Source: an uncultured Verrucomicrobiota bacterium (lineage in GTDB: Bacteria; Verrucomicrobiota; Kiritimatiellia; CAIQIC01; Lenti-01). From it: a stretch of DNA of 5,033 nt. Below, one piece after another: positions 1-5,033 of the stretch; positions within the stretch are counted from its first letter, which is position 1, and the number at the start of each line of letters is the position of its first letter. Both the position numbers and the translations under genes were made by a program. Location: the NCBI GenBank assembly GCA_938003985.1, contig CALKWZ010000020.1, forward strand, positions 1 through 5,033, given 5' to 3'. Under the pieces are notes generated by a model, which saw only the letters and a list, made by a program, of their open reading frames with translations, did not search any database and was not told the origin of the DNA.

Positions 1-67
1 CCTTGCATGCCGAACAATCGTGCACTTGATGTTTGACACTGCCAGAACGTAAAAACGTTGCGGCGGG
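1..67. other. Non-coding stretch downstream of ftsW
   Basis: These 67 bases after the ftsW stop are visibly richer in A and T than the genes. The only structure is a 5-bp inverted repeat (AACGT at 46-50, ACGTT at 55-59) without a following T tract, too weak to call a terminator. No ribosome site or convincing start for a further minus-strand gene is visible, although murG often follows ftsW in such clusters. The gap here is at least 67 nt. Confidence 0.6.
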
Positions 68-1171
68 TCACTTGCGCAGCCGGGCGCGGACGCCCTGGCG
101 GGCGACGTTGAGCAGCACGCCGGTCATGAACAGCGTCGCCATCAGGCTGGTGCCGCCGAAGCTGATGAACGGCAGCGGCAGGCCCTTGGTGGGCAGGCGG
201 CCGGTCACCACGCCGACGTTGATGGCGGCTTGCAGGGACACCAGCGCGGTGATGCCGAAGGCCAGCAGCCGGCCGCCGACGTCCGGCGCGCGGCCGCTGA
301 TGCGGATGCCGCACAGCAGGAACACCACGAACAGCGCCACGACGCCCACCGAAAAGAAGAGCCCGAGCTCCTCGCCGATGATGGCGAAGATGAAGTCGGT
401 GTGGGCTTCGGGCAGGTAGAACTTCTTCTGCAGGCTCTGGCCCAGGCCCGCGCCGCCGAGGCCGCCGGCCACGAAGGCGTAGAGCGCGTTCATGAGCTGG
501 AACGCTTCGCCCTGGGCGTACTGCTCCGGATGCCGGAAGGCCAGGATGCGCCCCATGCGCTCGGGATTCCTGGAAATCATCCACGCCAGGACGCCGACGG
601 CCGCGGCGCCGGCCGGAGCCAGGAACAGCACCGGCGCGCCCGCGACGAACATCATCAGGCCGCCCGTCGCGCCGATCAGGATCGTGGCGCCGAAGTCGGT
701 CTCGAACACGATCAGCGCCAGCAGCGCGCCGAGGATCGCGCCCGGGATCACGAGGCCGCCCACGAACCCGCCGCGCTCGCGGCGCTTGGTGCCGTACCAG
801 GCCGCCAGCGCGTTGATCGCCGCGAATTTCGCCAGCTCCGACGGCTGGAAGCTCAGCCCCAGCGGCAGATGGAGCCAGCGGCGGCTGCCCTTGACGGACA
901 GGCCGATGCCCGGCACGTAGACCAGCGCCAGCAACACCAGCACGACGCCCAGCACCGGCCACGCCGCTTTCAGCCAAACGCGATAGTCCACCTTGGCCCC
1001 GACGACGGCGGCCACCAGCCCGACCACCAGCCACGCGGCTTGGCGTTGGACGAAGTAGTACGGATTGCCGGCGATCTTCTCGCCCTGCGGTCCGCTGGTG
1101 CTGAACAGCATCACCAGGCCGAAGACGACGAGCACCCCCACGACCAGGATCAGGATCACGCGTGCCGACAC
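68..1171 (-). CDS. ftsW: FtsW, lipid II polymerase (SEDS family) of the divisome
   Basis: A polytopic membrane protein of the SEDS family, which polymerises lipid II into glycan strands; FtsW does this at the septum with its partner class B PBP (FtsI). The 367 residues contain roughly nine or ten hydrophobic segments and the SEDS signatures: GSRRWL (95-100), QPSELAK (109-115), ETDFG (157-161), GGAGLGQSLQKKFYLPEAHTDFIFAIIGEELG (239-270, with D259 at the catalytic aspartate) and LPTKGLPLPFISFGGTSL (326-343). RodA is the closest alternative. The dcw-cluster position and the YLPEAHTDFIFAIIGEELG form favour FtsW. The protein starts almost directly with its first membrane segment and lacks the long cytoplasmic N-terminus of E. 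coli FtsW (414 residues in total). The start is GTG at 1171, fixed by AAAGGAG 7 nt upstream. The C-terminal tail after the last membrane segment is short and basic (RQGVRARLRK). An intrinsic terminator lies immediately upstream, so expression may be limited by read-through. No partner gene is visible downstream. Confidence 0.96.
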   Translation of the reverse strand: MSARVILILVVGVLVVFGLVMLFSTSGPQGEKIAGNPYYFVQRQAAWLVVGLVAAVVGAKVDYRVWLKAAWPVLGVVLVLLALVYVPGIGLSVKGSRRWLHLPLGLSFQPSELAKFAAINALAAWYGTKRRERGGFVGGLVIPGAILGALLALIVFETDFGATILIGATGGLMMFVAGAPVLFLAPAGAAAVGVLAWMISRNPERMGRILAFRHPEQYAQGEAFQLMNALYAFVAGGLGGAGLGQSLQKKFYLPEAHTDFIFAIIGEELGLFFSVGVVALFVVFLLCGIRISGRAPDVGGRLLAFGITALVSLQAAINVGVVTGRLPTKGLPLPFISFGGTSLMATLFMTGVLLNVARQGVRARLRK

Positions 1172-1178
1172 CGTTGGT

Positions 1179-1185
1179 CTCCTTT
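1179..1185 (-). promoter_or_regulatory. Shine-Dalgarno site that sets the ftsW GTG start
   Basis: AAAGGAG lies 7 nt before the GTG at 1171 on the minus strand. It decides in favour of a GTG start with no N-terminal cytoplasmic extension. It begins only 3 nt after the T tract of the upstream terminator. The heptamer CGAAAGG that overlaps it (1187-1181) is repeated exactly in the terminator, spanning the loop and the first two bases of the 3' arm (1207-1201), 20 nt away. Confidence 0.87.
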
Positions 1186-1188
1186 CGC

Positions 1189-1216
1189 AAAAACGCCCGG
1201 CCTTTCGGGCCGGGCG
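1189..1216 (-). terminator. Intrinsic (Rho-independent) terminator between the LysM gene and ftsW
   Basis: On the minus strand a perfect 9-bp GC-only stem (CGCCCGGCC at 1216-1208, GGCCGGGCG at 1202-1194) closes a five-base loop (CGAAA) and is followed directly by five T residues (1193-1189). This is the classic intrinsic terminator layout for transcription coming from the LysM gene, which stops 30 nt upstream of the stem. The T tract ends 3 nt before the ftsW Shine-Dalgarno, so a transcript that stops here excludes ftsW. The structure is visible directly; its efficiency, and whether it is regulated, are not known. Confidence 0.8.
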
Positions 1217-1227
1217 CTGCTCACCAT

Positions 1228-1239
1228 GCCCCGCGGGGC
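1228..1239. repeat. 12-bp perfect palindrome downstream of the LysM stop codon
   Basis: GCCCCGCGGGGC is fully self-complementary and lies between the LysM stop codon and the terminator stem. In RNA it would leave almost no loop, so a hairpin is unlikely. It could be a protein-binding site or a chance product of the high GC content. Confidence 0.4.
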
Positions 1240-1246
1240 GGGTGGA

Positions 1247-2215
1247 TTACATGCTGGGGGGAATCTTGATCGTCTTGTTGGGGACGACTTCCGCGCCCGG
1301 CGCCAGGCCGTTCACCTTGCGGATCTCGTCGGCGCTGACCACGAACAGGCGGGCGATGCCTTCGACCGTGTCGCCTTCCTGGACGTTGTAGTCCAGCATG
1401 GCGTCCTGGAACCCGCTGGCCGGGGCGGCTTCGGGCGCGGCGGCCGGAGCGACTTCCGGCACCGGCGCGGGCACCGGCGCGACCGCCGGTTCGACGGGCG
1501 CGGCGGCTTCCGCCGGCTTCTCGGCCTTCGGCTCTTCCTTCTTGTCCGCCTTCTTGTCCGCTTTCTTTTCGTCGGCCTTGTCTTCGGCCTTGTCGGCCTT
1601 CTTGGCGCCGGGGATGACGAGCTTCTGGCCCGCGCGGATCTTGTTCGCGTCGGTCAGGTTGTTCGCGGCCATCAGGTCCTTGGTCTTCACGCCGTGGGCG
1701 GCGGCGATCTTCGAGAGCGCGTCGCCGGGCTTGACGACGTAGGCGTCGCCGGACGCGACGGCCTTGGCTTCCGCGGACTTGGCGGACTTCTCGGCGGGCT
1801 GCGAGGCCGACGGCTTGGAGTAGTCGGGCAGGATCAGCTTCTGGCCGACGCGGATCTTGTTCACGTCGACGATGTTGTTGAGTTCCTTGAGTTCCGCGGT
1901 CTTGATGCCGTGGGCGGCGGCGATCTTCGAGAGCATGTCGCCGGGTTTGACGACGTAGACGTTTTCGGCGGCGACGGAGGTCTTCACCGGCGCGGGCTGG
2001 ACGGGCGGCTGCAAAACCGGGAACGCCACGGGCGCCGCGACGGGCACGACGTCGGCGGACGGCGGCATCGGGGGGACGGGCGCGGTTTCGACCGGCGCGG
2101 GAACGACGACATCGGACTCGGTCCGCGTGCTGACGCAACCCTGCGTCATGACCACCGAACCAATCACCGCCACGTGGACGGCCACGATCATACCGGCAAC
2201 AACGGATACCCTCAT
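1247..2215 (-). CDS. Secreted or lipid-anchored protein with three LysM peptidoglycan-binding domains
   Basis: A 322-residue envelope protein, probably anchored outside the cytoplasmic membrane and binding peptidoglycan. A hydrophobic N-terminal segment (3-23) is followed by TQGC, with C26 as a possible lipidation cysteine; the T/Q before it make a poor lipobox, so an uncleaved anchor or plain signal peptide is possible. A Pro/Ala/Val-rich linker (about 35-80) precedes LysM1 (87-130) and LysM2 (158-202), each with VKPGD, LSKIAAAHG and IRxGQKLxxP. A Lys/Asp/Glu/Ala-rich stretch (205-234) and an Ala/Pro/Val-rich stretch (235-266) lead to a divergent LysM3 (275-318). The chain ends four residues later, so no M23, amidase or other catalytic domain follows. 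The frame stays open upstream to a TTG at 2239, but the ATG at 2215 is the start: AAGGAG stands 7 nt before it and the signal segment begins there. It occupies the slot that, from memory, holds nlpD in Chlamydia (murD-nlpD-ftsW). Without a peptidase domain I do not assign that name. A role in septal wall binding or NlpD-like amidase activation is inference. Confidence 0.93.
   Translation of the reverse strand: MRVSVVAGMIVAVHVAVIGSVVMTQGCVSTRTESDVVVPAPVETAPVPPMPPSADVVPVAAPVAFPVLQPPVQPAPVKTSVAAENVYVVKPGDMLSKIAAAHGIKTAELKELNNIVDVNKIRVGQKLILPDYSKPSASQPAEKSAKSAEAKAVASGDAYVVKPGDALSKIAAAHGVKTKDLMAANNLTDANKIRAGQKLVIPGAKKADKAEDKADEKKADKKADKKEEPKAEKPAEAAAPVEPAVAPVPAPVPEVAPAAAPEAAPASGFQDAMLDYNVQEGDTVEGIARLFVVSADEIRKVNGLAPGAEVVPNKTIKIPPSM
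1514..1603 (-). repeat. Low-complexity coding segment, KADK/EDKADEK type, in the LysM gene
   Basis: Residues 205-234 of the LysM protein are built almost only from Lys, Ala, Asp and Glu in short imperfect repeats (KKADK, EDKADEK, KKADKK). At DNA level this appears as repeated cttcttgtccgc-like units on the plus strand. It is a mixed-charge, probably extended or helical linker between LysM2 and LysM3. Such tracts are prone to slippage, so its length may vary among relatives. Confidence 0.8.
1691..1718 (-). repeat. Copy 2 of a 28-bp exact direct repeat within the LysM gene
   Basis: This stretch encodes the LSKIAAAHG core of LysM2 and is base-for-base identical to 1907-1934 in LysM1, at an offset of 216 bp (72 codons). 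Similarity continues with scattered differences across the whole domain. Identity at the DNA level, including third codon positions, points to a fairly recent tandem duplication or to gene conversion between the two LysM units. Confidence 0.85.
1907..1934 (-). repeat. Copy 1 of the 28-bp exact direct repeat within the LysM gene
   Basis: This stretch encodes the LSKIAAAHG core of LysM1 and matches 1691-1718 exactly. The third LysM (about 1262-1393) does not share this identity and is an older or independent copy. Confidence 0.85.
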
Positions 2216-2222
2216 CTTCAGA

Positions 2223-2228
2223 CTCCTT
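2223..2228 (-). promoter_or_regulatory. Shine-Dalgarno site that sets the LysM gene start
   Basis: AAGGAG lies 7 nt upstream of the ATG at 2215 (minus strand), a near-ideal arrangement. It lies inside the extended open frame that begins with TTG at 2239, which argues against that earlier start. It is far stronger than the sites in front of mraY and murD. Confidence 0.88.
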
Positions 2229-2269
2229 GCTTCTTTCAAAATCCAAACGTTTTTCGACGTACGGCGCGG

Positions 2270-2298
2270 ATTATGCCCCGCCCCTCCCCCGGATTCAA
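2270..2298 (-). promoter_or_regulatory. Candidate sigma70-type promoter for the LysM gene
   Basis: On the minus strand a TTGAAT hexamer (2298-2293; 4 of 6 against TTGACA) is followed after exactly 17 nt by CATAAT (2275-2270; 5 of 6 against TATAAT). The -35 overlaps the murD stop codon, and the G-rich 17-nt spacer lies in the murD-LysM gap. A start about 7 nt past the -10 would give a leader of roughly 48 nt, ending with the strong ribosome site of the LysM gene. The AT-rich -10 stands out against very GC-rich surroundings. This is a prediction from consensus only; the promoter preferences of this organism are unknown. Confidence 0.5.
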
Positions 2299-3620
2299 CC
2301 CTTTTCCGCCGCCAACCGGCGGAAGGCGTCGCCGCGTTCGCCGTAGGCGCGGAACTGGTCGTAGCTGGTGCAGGCGGGGGCCATCAGGACGGTTTCGCCC
2401 GGCGCCGCGGCGCGGCGCGCGGCGGCCACGGCGCGGTCCAGGGTGCCGCAGATTTCGCACGGGACCGTTGCGCCCCAGGCGGCGGCCATCGCCGCCGCGG
2501 CCTCGCCGATCAAAAACGCGCCGCGCACCCGCTCCTTCAGGATCGGGCCGGCCGCGGAAAAATCGGTTTCCTTCGGCCGGCCGCCGGCGATCAGCCAGAC
2601 CGGCCGGTCCTGCATGCGCACGGACGCGACGAGGGCCGAGAGGTTCGTGGCCTTGGAATCGTTGACGTAGCGCACGCCGCCGAATTCCCCCACCGGTTCG
2701 GCGCGGTGCGGCAGCGGCCGGAACGCGCGCAGGGTCGCGGCGACGGTCGCCGCCGGTACGCCCGCCGCCAACGCCGCGCCGTACAGCGCCGCGGCGTTGG
2801 GTCCGAGGACCTCGTTGTCGAAATAGGCGCCGGCCACGTCGATGCCGGATTCGCCCCGTGCCGCGAGCCGGTGCGGCGCATGGCGGAAATCGCAGGCGGC
2901 GTCCGTCCCGAACGTCCGCCAGTCCCCCTGTCCGCCCGACCATTCCCGGAACCGTTCCCGCCATTCCGGGGGCGTCAGGGCGAGATCGCCCGCGCGCTGG
3001 CGCGCGAACATCCGCGCCTTGAGGCGCGCATAGACCTCCAGCGTGCCGTGGCGGTCCAGGTGGTTCGGCAGCACGTTCATCAGCACGGCGACGTCCGGAC
3101 GGAATTCCGCGCAGGTCTCGAGCTGGAAAGAGCTGGCTTCGATCACGAGCCAGGCGGCATCCGGCGCGTCCAGAACGGCCTGGCAGACGGGCAAGCCATA
3201 GTTGCCGCAGGGCACGGCGCGCGAACCGGACGCGGCGAGGCATTCGGCCAGCGCCTTGACCACGCTGCTCTTGCCGTTGCTGCCCGTCACCGCGATCGTG
3301 CGGCCGCGGAACCGGCTCCAGCCCAGTTCCATTTCCGAAAGCAGCGGAATCCCGCGGCGGCGCACTGCGGACAAAAACGCACCGTCCACCGGCAGGCCGG
3401 GGCTGACGACGGCAAGGTCGAAATCCCCCGCGGGCGGCATCGCCGCGCCCAGCGCGACGGCGCAACCGAGCGCCTCCAGCGCGGCCGCGCTGCGGCGGCT
3501 TTCGGGCGCGTCGCGCTCGTCGACGGCCAGCACGTCGGCACCTTCCGTGCGCAGCAGGCGCGCGGCGGCGACGCCGCTGGCGCCGAGCCCGCACACCATG
3601 GCCCTGGAAACTGCCGCCAT
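2295..3620 (-). CDS. murD: MurD, UDP-N-acetylmuramoyl-L-alanine--D-glutamate ligase
   Basis: MurD is the cytoplasmic ATP-dependent ligase that adds D-glutamate to UDP-MurNAc-L-Ala. Its 441 residues match the family length (E. coli 438). The N-terminal domain opens with GLGASG (11-16), which lies in the UDP-binding fold. The central ATPase domain has the P-loop GSNGKSS (113-119; usually GTNGKST), ASSFQLE (162-168), NHLDRH (186-191; usually DHLDRH) and K201 at the position of the carbamylated lysine. LPHR (303-306), NDSKATN (320-326) and GGRPKETDF (346-354) follow, and the C-terminal domain carries APACTSYDQF (414-423). The GxHNxxN motif before LPHR is poorly kept here (FDNEVLGPN, 267-275). The ATG at 3620 lies 7 nt after the mraY stop. 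An in-frame ATG at 3599 would leave only three residues before GLG and has no better ribosome site, so 3620 is preferred. The stop codon overlaps the -35 of a possible promoter for the next gene. Confidence 0.98.
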   Translation of the reverse strand: MAAVSRAMVCGLGASGVAAARLLRTEGADVLAVDERDAPESRRSAAALEALGCAVALGAAMPPAGDFDLAVVSPGLPVDGAFLSAVRRRGIPLLSEMELGWSRFRGRTIAVTGSNGKSSVVKALAECLAASGSRAVPCGNYGLPVCQAVLDAPDAAWLVIEASSFQLETCAEFRPDVAVLMNVLPNHLDRHGTLEVYARLKARMFARQRAGDLALTPPEWRERFREWSGGQGDWRTFGTDAACDFRHAPHRLAARGESGIDVAGAYFDNEVLGPNAAALYGAALAAGVPAATVAATLRAFRPLPHRAEPVGEFGGVRYVNDSKATNLSALVASVRMQDRPVWLIAGGRPKETDFSAAGPILKERVRGAFLIGEAAAAMAAAWGATVPCEICGTLDRAVAAARRAAAPGETVLMAPACTSYDQFRAYGERGDAFRRLAAEKG

Positions 3621-3627
3621 CGCCCGC

Positions 3628-4791
3628 TCAGCGCAGTTTCAGGGTCGCCAGGCCCAGCAGGGCGCAGACGATCGAGACGATCCAGAAGCGGATCACGACG
3701 GAGTTTTCCGCGGAATCGGGCGAACGGCCTTCCGCTTGGGCGCGCTCCTTGGAAATGATTTCGAAGTGGTGATGGATGGGCGTCATGCGGAACGGGCGAC
3801 GCTCCGGCGGCAAGCCCTGGCCGGTGAACCGGCGATAGAGGCGGCAGCTGGCGCGCTGGATCAGCACGCTGGCGGCTTCGCCCGCGAACACCAGGCCGAC
3901 GATCAGCAGCGTCAGCTCGTGCTTGATCAGAATCGCCACCATGGCGATCGTGCCGCCCAGCGCGAGGCTGCCCGTGTCGCCCATGAACACCTTGGCCGGA
4001 TAGGCGTTCCACCACAGGAAGCCGAGGCCCGCGCCCAGCAAGCAGCCGCAGAAGACGGCCAGTTCGTGCGCGCCCGCGATGGCAGGCACCTGCAGATAGG
4101 TGGACATGACGACGTTGCCCGCCACGTAGGCCAGCACGAGATAGGCCGCCGACACGGTATTCATGCAGCCGGCCGCCAGCCCGTCGAGGCCGTCCGTCAG
4201 ATTGACCGCGTTGGTCGTGCCGACGAGGACCAGGAACATGAACACCAGCGCGCCCGGCACGGTCAGGTCCGCCACCACCGGCGCCTTGAAGAACGGCACC
4301 ATCAGTTCCCGCGCGTGGAGGCGCGTGCCCGGCACCGCTTCGATGGCGGCGAACGCGATCACGACCCACAGCCCCTGCAGCGCCAGTTTCTGCCATTCCT
4401 TGAGCCCGTCGGAATTCCGGTGCTTGAGCTTCAGCCAGTCGTCCGCGAAGCCGATGCCGCCCATGAAGAGCATGGTGGCCAGCGCGATCCAGACCTGGGG
4501 GTTCGTCGGCTGGCACCACAGCAGCGCCGCGACCAGCGTCGTGAAAATGATCAGCAGCCCCCCCATCGTCGGCGTGCCCTTCTTGCCGTGGTGCATGATC
4601 CGGGCCATTTCCGGATCCTGCCGCACGATCTGGCCGATCTTATAGGCCCGCAGTTGGCCGATCATCCAGCGCCCGAGCAGCAGCGACAGGAAAAACGCGG
4701 TGCCGGCGCCCATGACCGCGCGGAAGGTGACGTAGCGGAAGAGGTTCAACGGCGTGAACCAATGGGTCAGTGCGGACAAATAGTACAGCAT
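3628..4791 (-). CDS. mraY: MraY, phospho-N-acetylmuramoyl-pentapeptide transferase
   Basis: This integral membrane enzyme transfers phospho-MurNAc-pentapeptide from UDP onto undecaprenyl phosphate to make lipid I, the first membrane step of peptidoglycan synthesis. Family signatures run the full length of its 387 residues: KKGTPTMGG (70-78), the aspartate pair in GFADDWLKL (117-118), NAVNLTDGLDGLA (194-206), NAYPAKVFMGDTGSLALGG with the catalytic-region aspartate D271, GEAASVLIQ (304-312) and the histidine motif PIHHHFE (338-344). It ends LATLKLR, nearly identical to the E. coli end LATLKVR. Multiple hydrophobic segments fit a ten-helix protein. It is about 27 residues longer than E. coli MraY (360). 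Most of the excess is two hydrophilic insertions flanking the HHH motif (around 321-334 and 345-364). The ATG at 4791 is supported by N-terminal alignment (MLYYLSALTHW...NLFRYVTFRA). Its ribosome binding site is weak, which fits coupling to murF 3 nt upstream. Confidence 0.98.
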   Translation of the reverse strand: MLYYLSALTHWFTPLNLFRYVTFRAVMGAGTAFFLSLLLGRWMIGQLRAYKIGQIVRQDPEMARIMHHGKKGTPTMGGLLIIFTTLVAALLWCQPTNPQVWIALATMLFMGGIGFADDWLKLKHRNSDGLKEWQKLALQGLWVVIAFAAIEAVPGTRLHARELMVPFFKAPVVADLTVPGALVFMFLVLVGTTNAVNLTDGLDGLAAGCMNTVSAAYLVLAYVAGNVVMSTYLQVPAIAGAHELAVFCGCLLGAGLGFLWWNAYPAKVFMGDTGSLALGGTIAMVAILIKHELTLLIVGLVFAGEAASVLIQRASCRLYRRFTGQGLPPERRPFRMTPIHHHFEIISKERAQAEGRSPDSAENSVVIRFWIVSIVCALLGLATLKLR

Positions 4792-4794
4792 GGC

Positions 4795-5033
4795 TCAGCT
4801 TTCTTGCTTCAACGATTCCAGGACGCGTTCGATGCGCACGCCGCGCGAGGCTTTCAGCAGCAGGGCGTCGCCGGGACGGAGACGGGCGCGCAACCACTCC
4901 GCGGCGGCGGCGGCATCCGGCGCGGCGCAAATTTTTTCCGCGGGCCAGCCGCCGGCGCGGAGGCCCGCGGCCAGCGCCTGGACCGCGGGCTCGGCGGCCG
5001 CTTGCCGCGGCACGAGGGCCACGCCGGCCCAAT
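4795..5033 (-). CDS. murF: MurF, UDP-MurNAc-tripeptide--D-alanyl-D-alanine ligase (C-terminal fragment)
   Basis: Only the last 79 codons are in the window; the gene enters from the right edge and ends at a TGA (4797-4795). MurF is the cytoplasmic ATP-dependent ligase that adds D-Ala-D-Ala to the UDP-MurNAc-tripeptide, the last soluble step before MraY. The fragment is the tail of the C-terminal Rossmann-like domain of Mur ligases. An alanine-rich helical stretch leads into GDALLLKASRG followed by IERVLESL, matching the family's closing motif GDxVLxKGSRxxxME. The usual KGSR is KASR here, a small substitution. The first ATG/GTG in the fragment (a GTG at 5022) is not the real start, because the frame stays open to the edge. 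The stop lies 3 nt before the mraY ATG, so the two genes are almost certainly co-transcribed and probably translationally coupled. The identification rests on this motif and on the invariant murF-mraY adjacency; the catalytic core cannot be seen. Confidence 0.93.
   Translation of the reverse strand, partial: WAGVALVPRQAAAEPAVQALAAGLRAGGWPAEKICAAPDAAAAAEWLRARLRPGDALLLKASRGVRIERVLESLKQES

Noticed and set aside
33..38. Perfect TTGACA hexamer on the plus strand downstream of ftsW
   Set aside because: No -10-like hexamer lies 16-18 nt away, and a promoter here would fire antisense into ftsW with no gene to serve.
46..59. Inverted repeat AACGT-AAAA-ACGTT after ftsW as a terminator
   Set aside because: The stem is only 5 bp with little GC, and no T tract follows on either strand.
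1156..1227. Small minus-strand frame of 23 codons (ATG at 1227) running through the terminator and ending inside ftsW, a possible leader peptide
   Set aside because: It has no ribosome binding site and no notable residue run, and it arises readily by chance in GC-rich sequence. It would matter only if conserved in relatives or seen in ribosome profiling.
2216..2239. TTG start at 2239 adding eight residues to the LysM protein
   Set aside because: The ATG at 2215 has AAGGAG at 7 nt, and the hydrophobic signal segment begins there. The TTG has no comparable site.
1221..2246. Minus-strand open frame overlapping the LysM gene in another frame
   Set aside because: Its product is Arg/Gly-rich without recognisable domains, while the competing frame encodes three clear LysM domains with a consensus ribosome site.
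230..2665. 811-codon open frame on the plus strand, antisense to ftsW, the LysM gene and part of murD
   Set aside because: It runs opposite three recognisable genes across their intergenic gaps and encodes low-complexity His/Arg/Gly/Gln/Asp-rich sequence with no motif. Such long antisense frames are expected in very GC-rich coding DNA.
3287..4519. Minus-strand open frame spanning the mraY-murD junction
   Set aside because: It is a frame-shifted shadow of mraY and murD with Arg/Ala/Gly-rich sequence; both real frames carry full family motifs.

Overview
The window is a compact, GC-rich stretch of a dcw (division and cell wall) cluster, with every gene on the minus strand. In order of transcription, from right to left, it holds the 3' end of murF, complete mraY, complete murD, a gene for a three-LysM-domain envelope protein, and complete ftsW. 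A 67-base non-coding tail follows ftsW. These genes cover most of the second half of peptidoglycan precursor synthesis. MurD adds D-glutamate, MurF caps the stem peptide with D-Ala-D-Ala, MraY moves the finished UDP-MurNAc-pentapeptide onto undecaprenyl phosphate, and FtsW polymerises the resulting lipid II at the division site. The LysM protein probably binds the finished wall outside the cytoplasmic membrane.

The organism is a bacterium with a peptidoglycan wall and FtsW-dependent division. The order murF-mraY-murD-LysM-ftsW differs from the E. coli order, where murD is followed directly by ftsW. From memory, it matches chlamydial genomes, where a LysM/NlpD-type gene sits between murD and ftsW. 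Together with the high GC content and the atypical '...TQGC' N-terminus of the LysM protein, this suggests a PVC-superphylum member of the Verrucomicrobiota, Kiritimatiellota or Lentisphaerota kind. That placement is inference only.

The spacing divides the window into two parts. murF, mraY and murD are packed tightly, with gaps of 3 and 7 nt and weak ribosome binding sites, as in a translationally coupled operon. The LysM gene and ftsW instead have non-coding leaders of 79 and 75 nt and near-consensus Shine-Dalgarno sequences. The murD-LysM gap contains a good sigma70-like promoter candidate. The LysM-ftsW gap contains a textbook intrinsic terminator (9-bp GC stem plus U5) ending 3 nt before the ftsW Shine-Dalgarno. 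The LysM gene therefore looks like a self-contained transcription unit inside the cluster, and ftsW expression may depend on terminator read-through.

I found no RNA gene, mobile element, CRISPR array or clearly new system. The most interesting points are the regulatory architecture around the LysM gene and the LysM protein itself, which has no catalytic domain.
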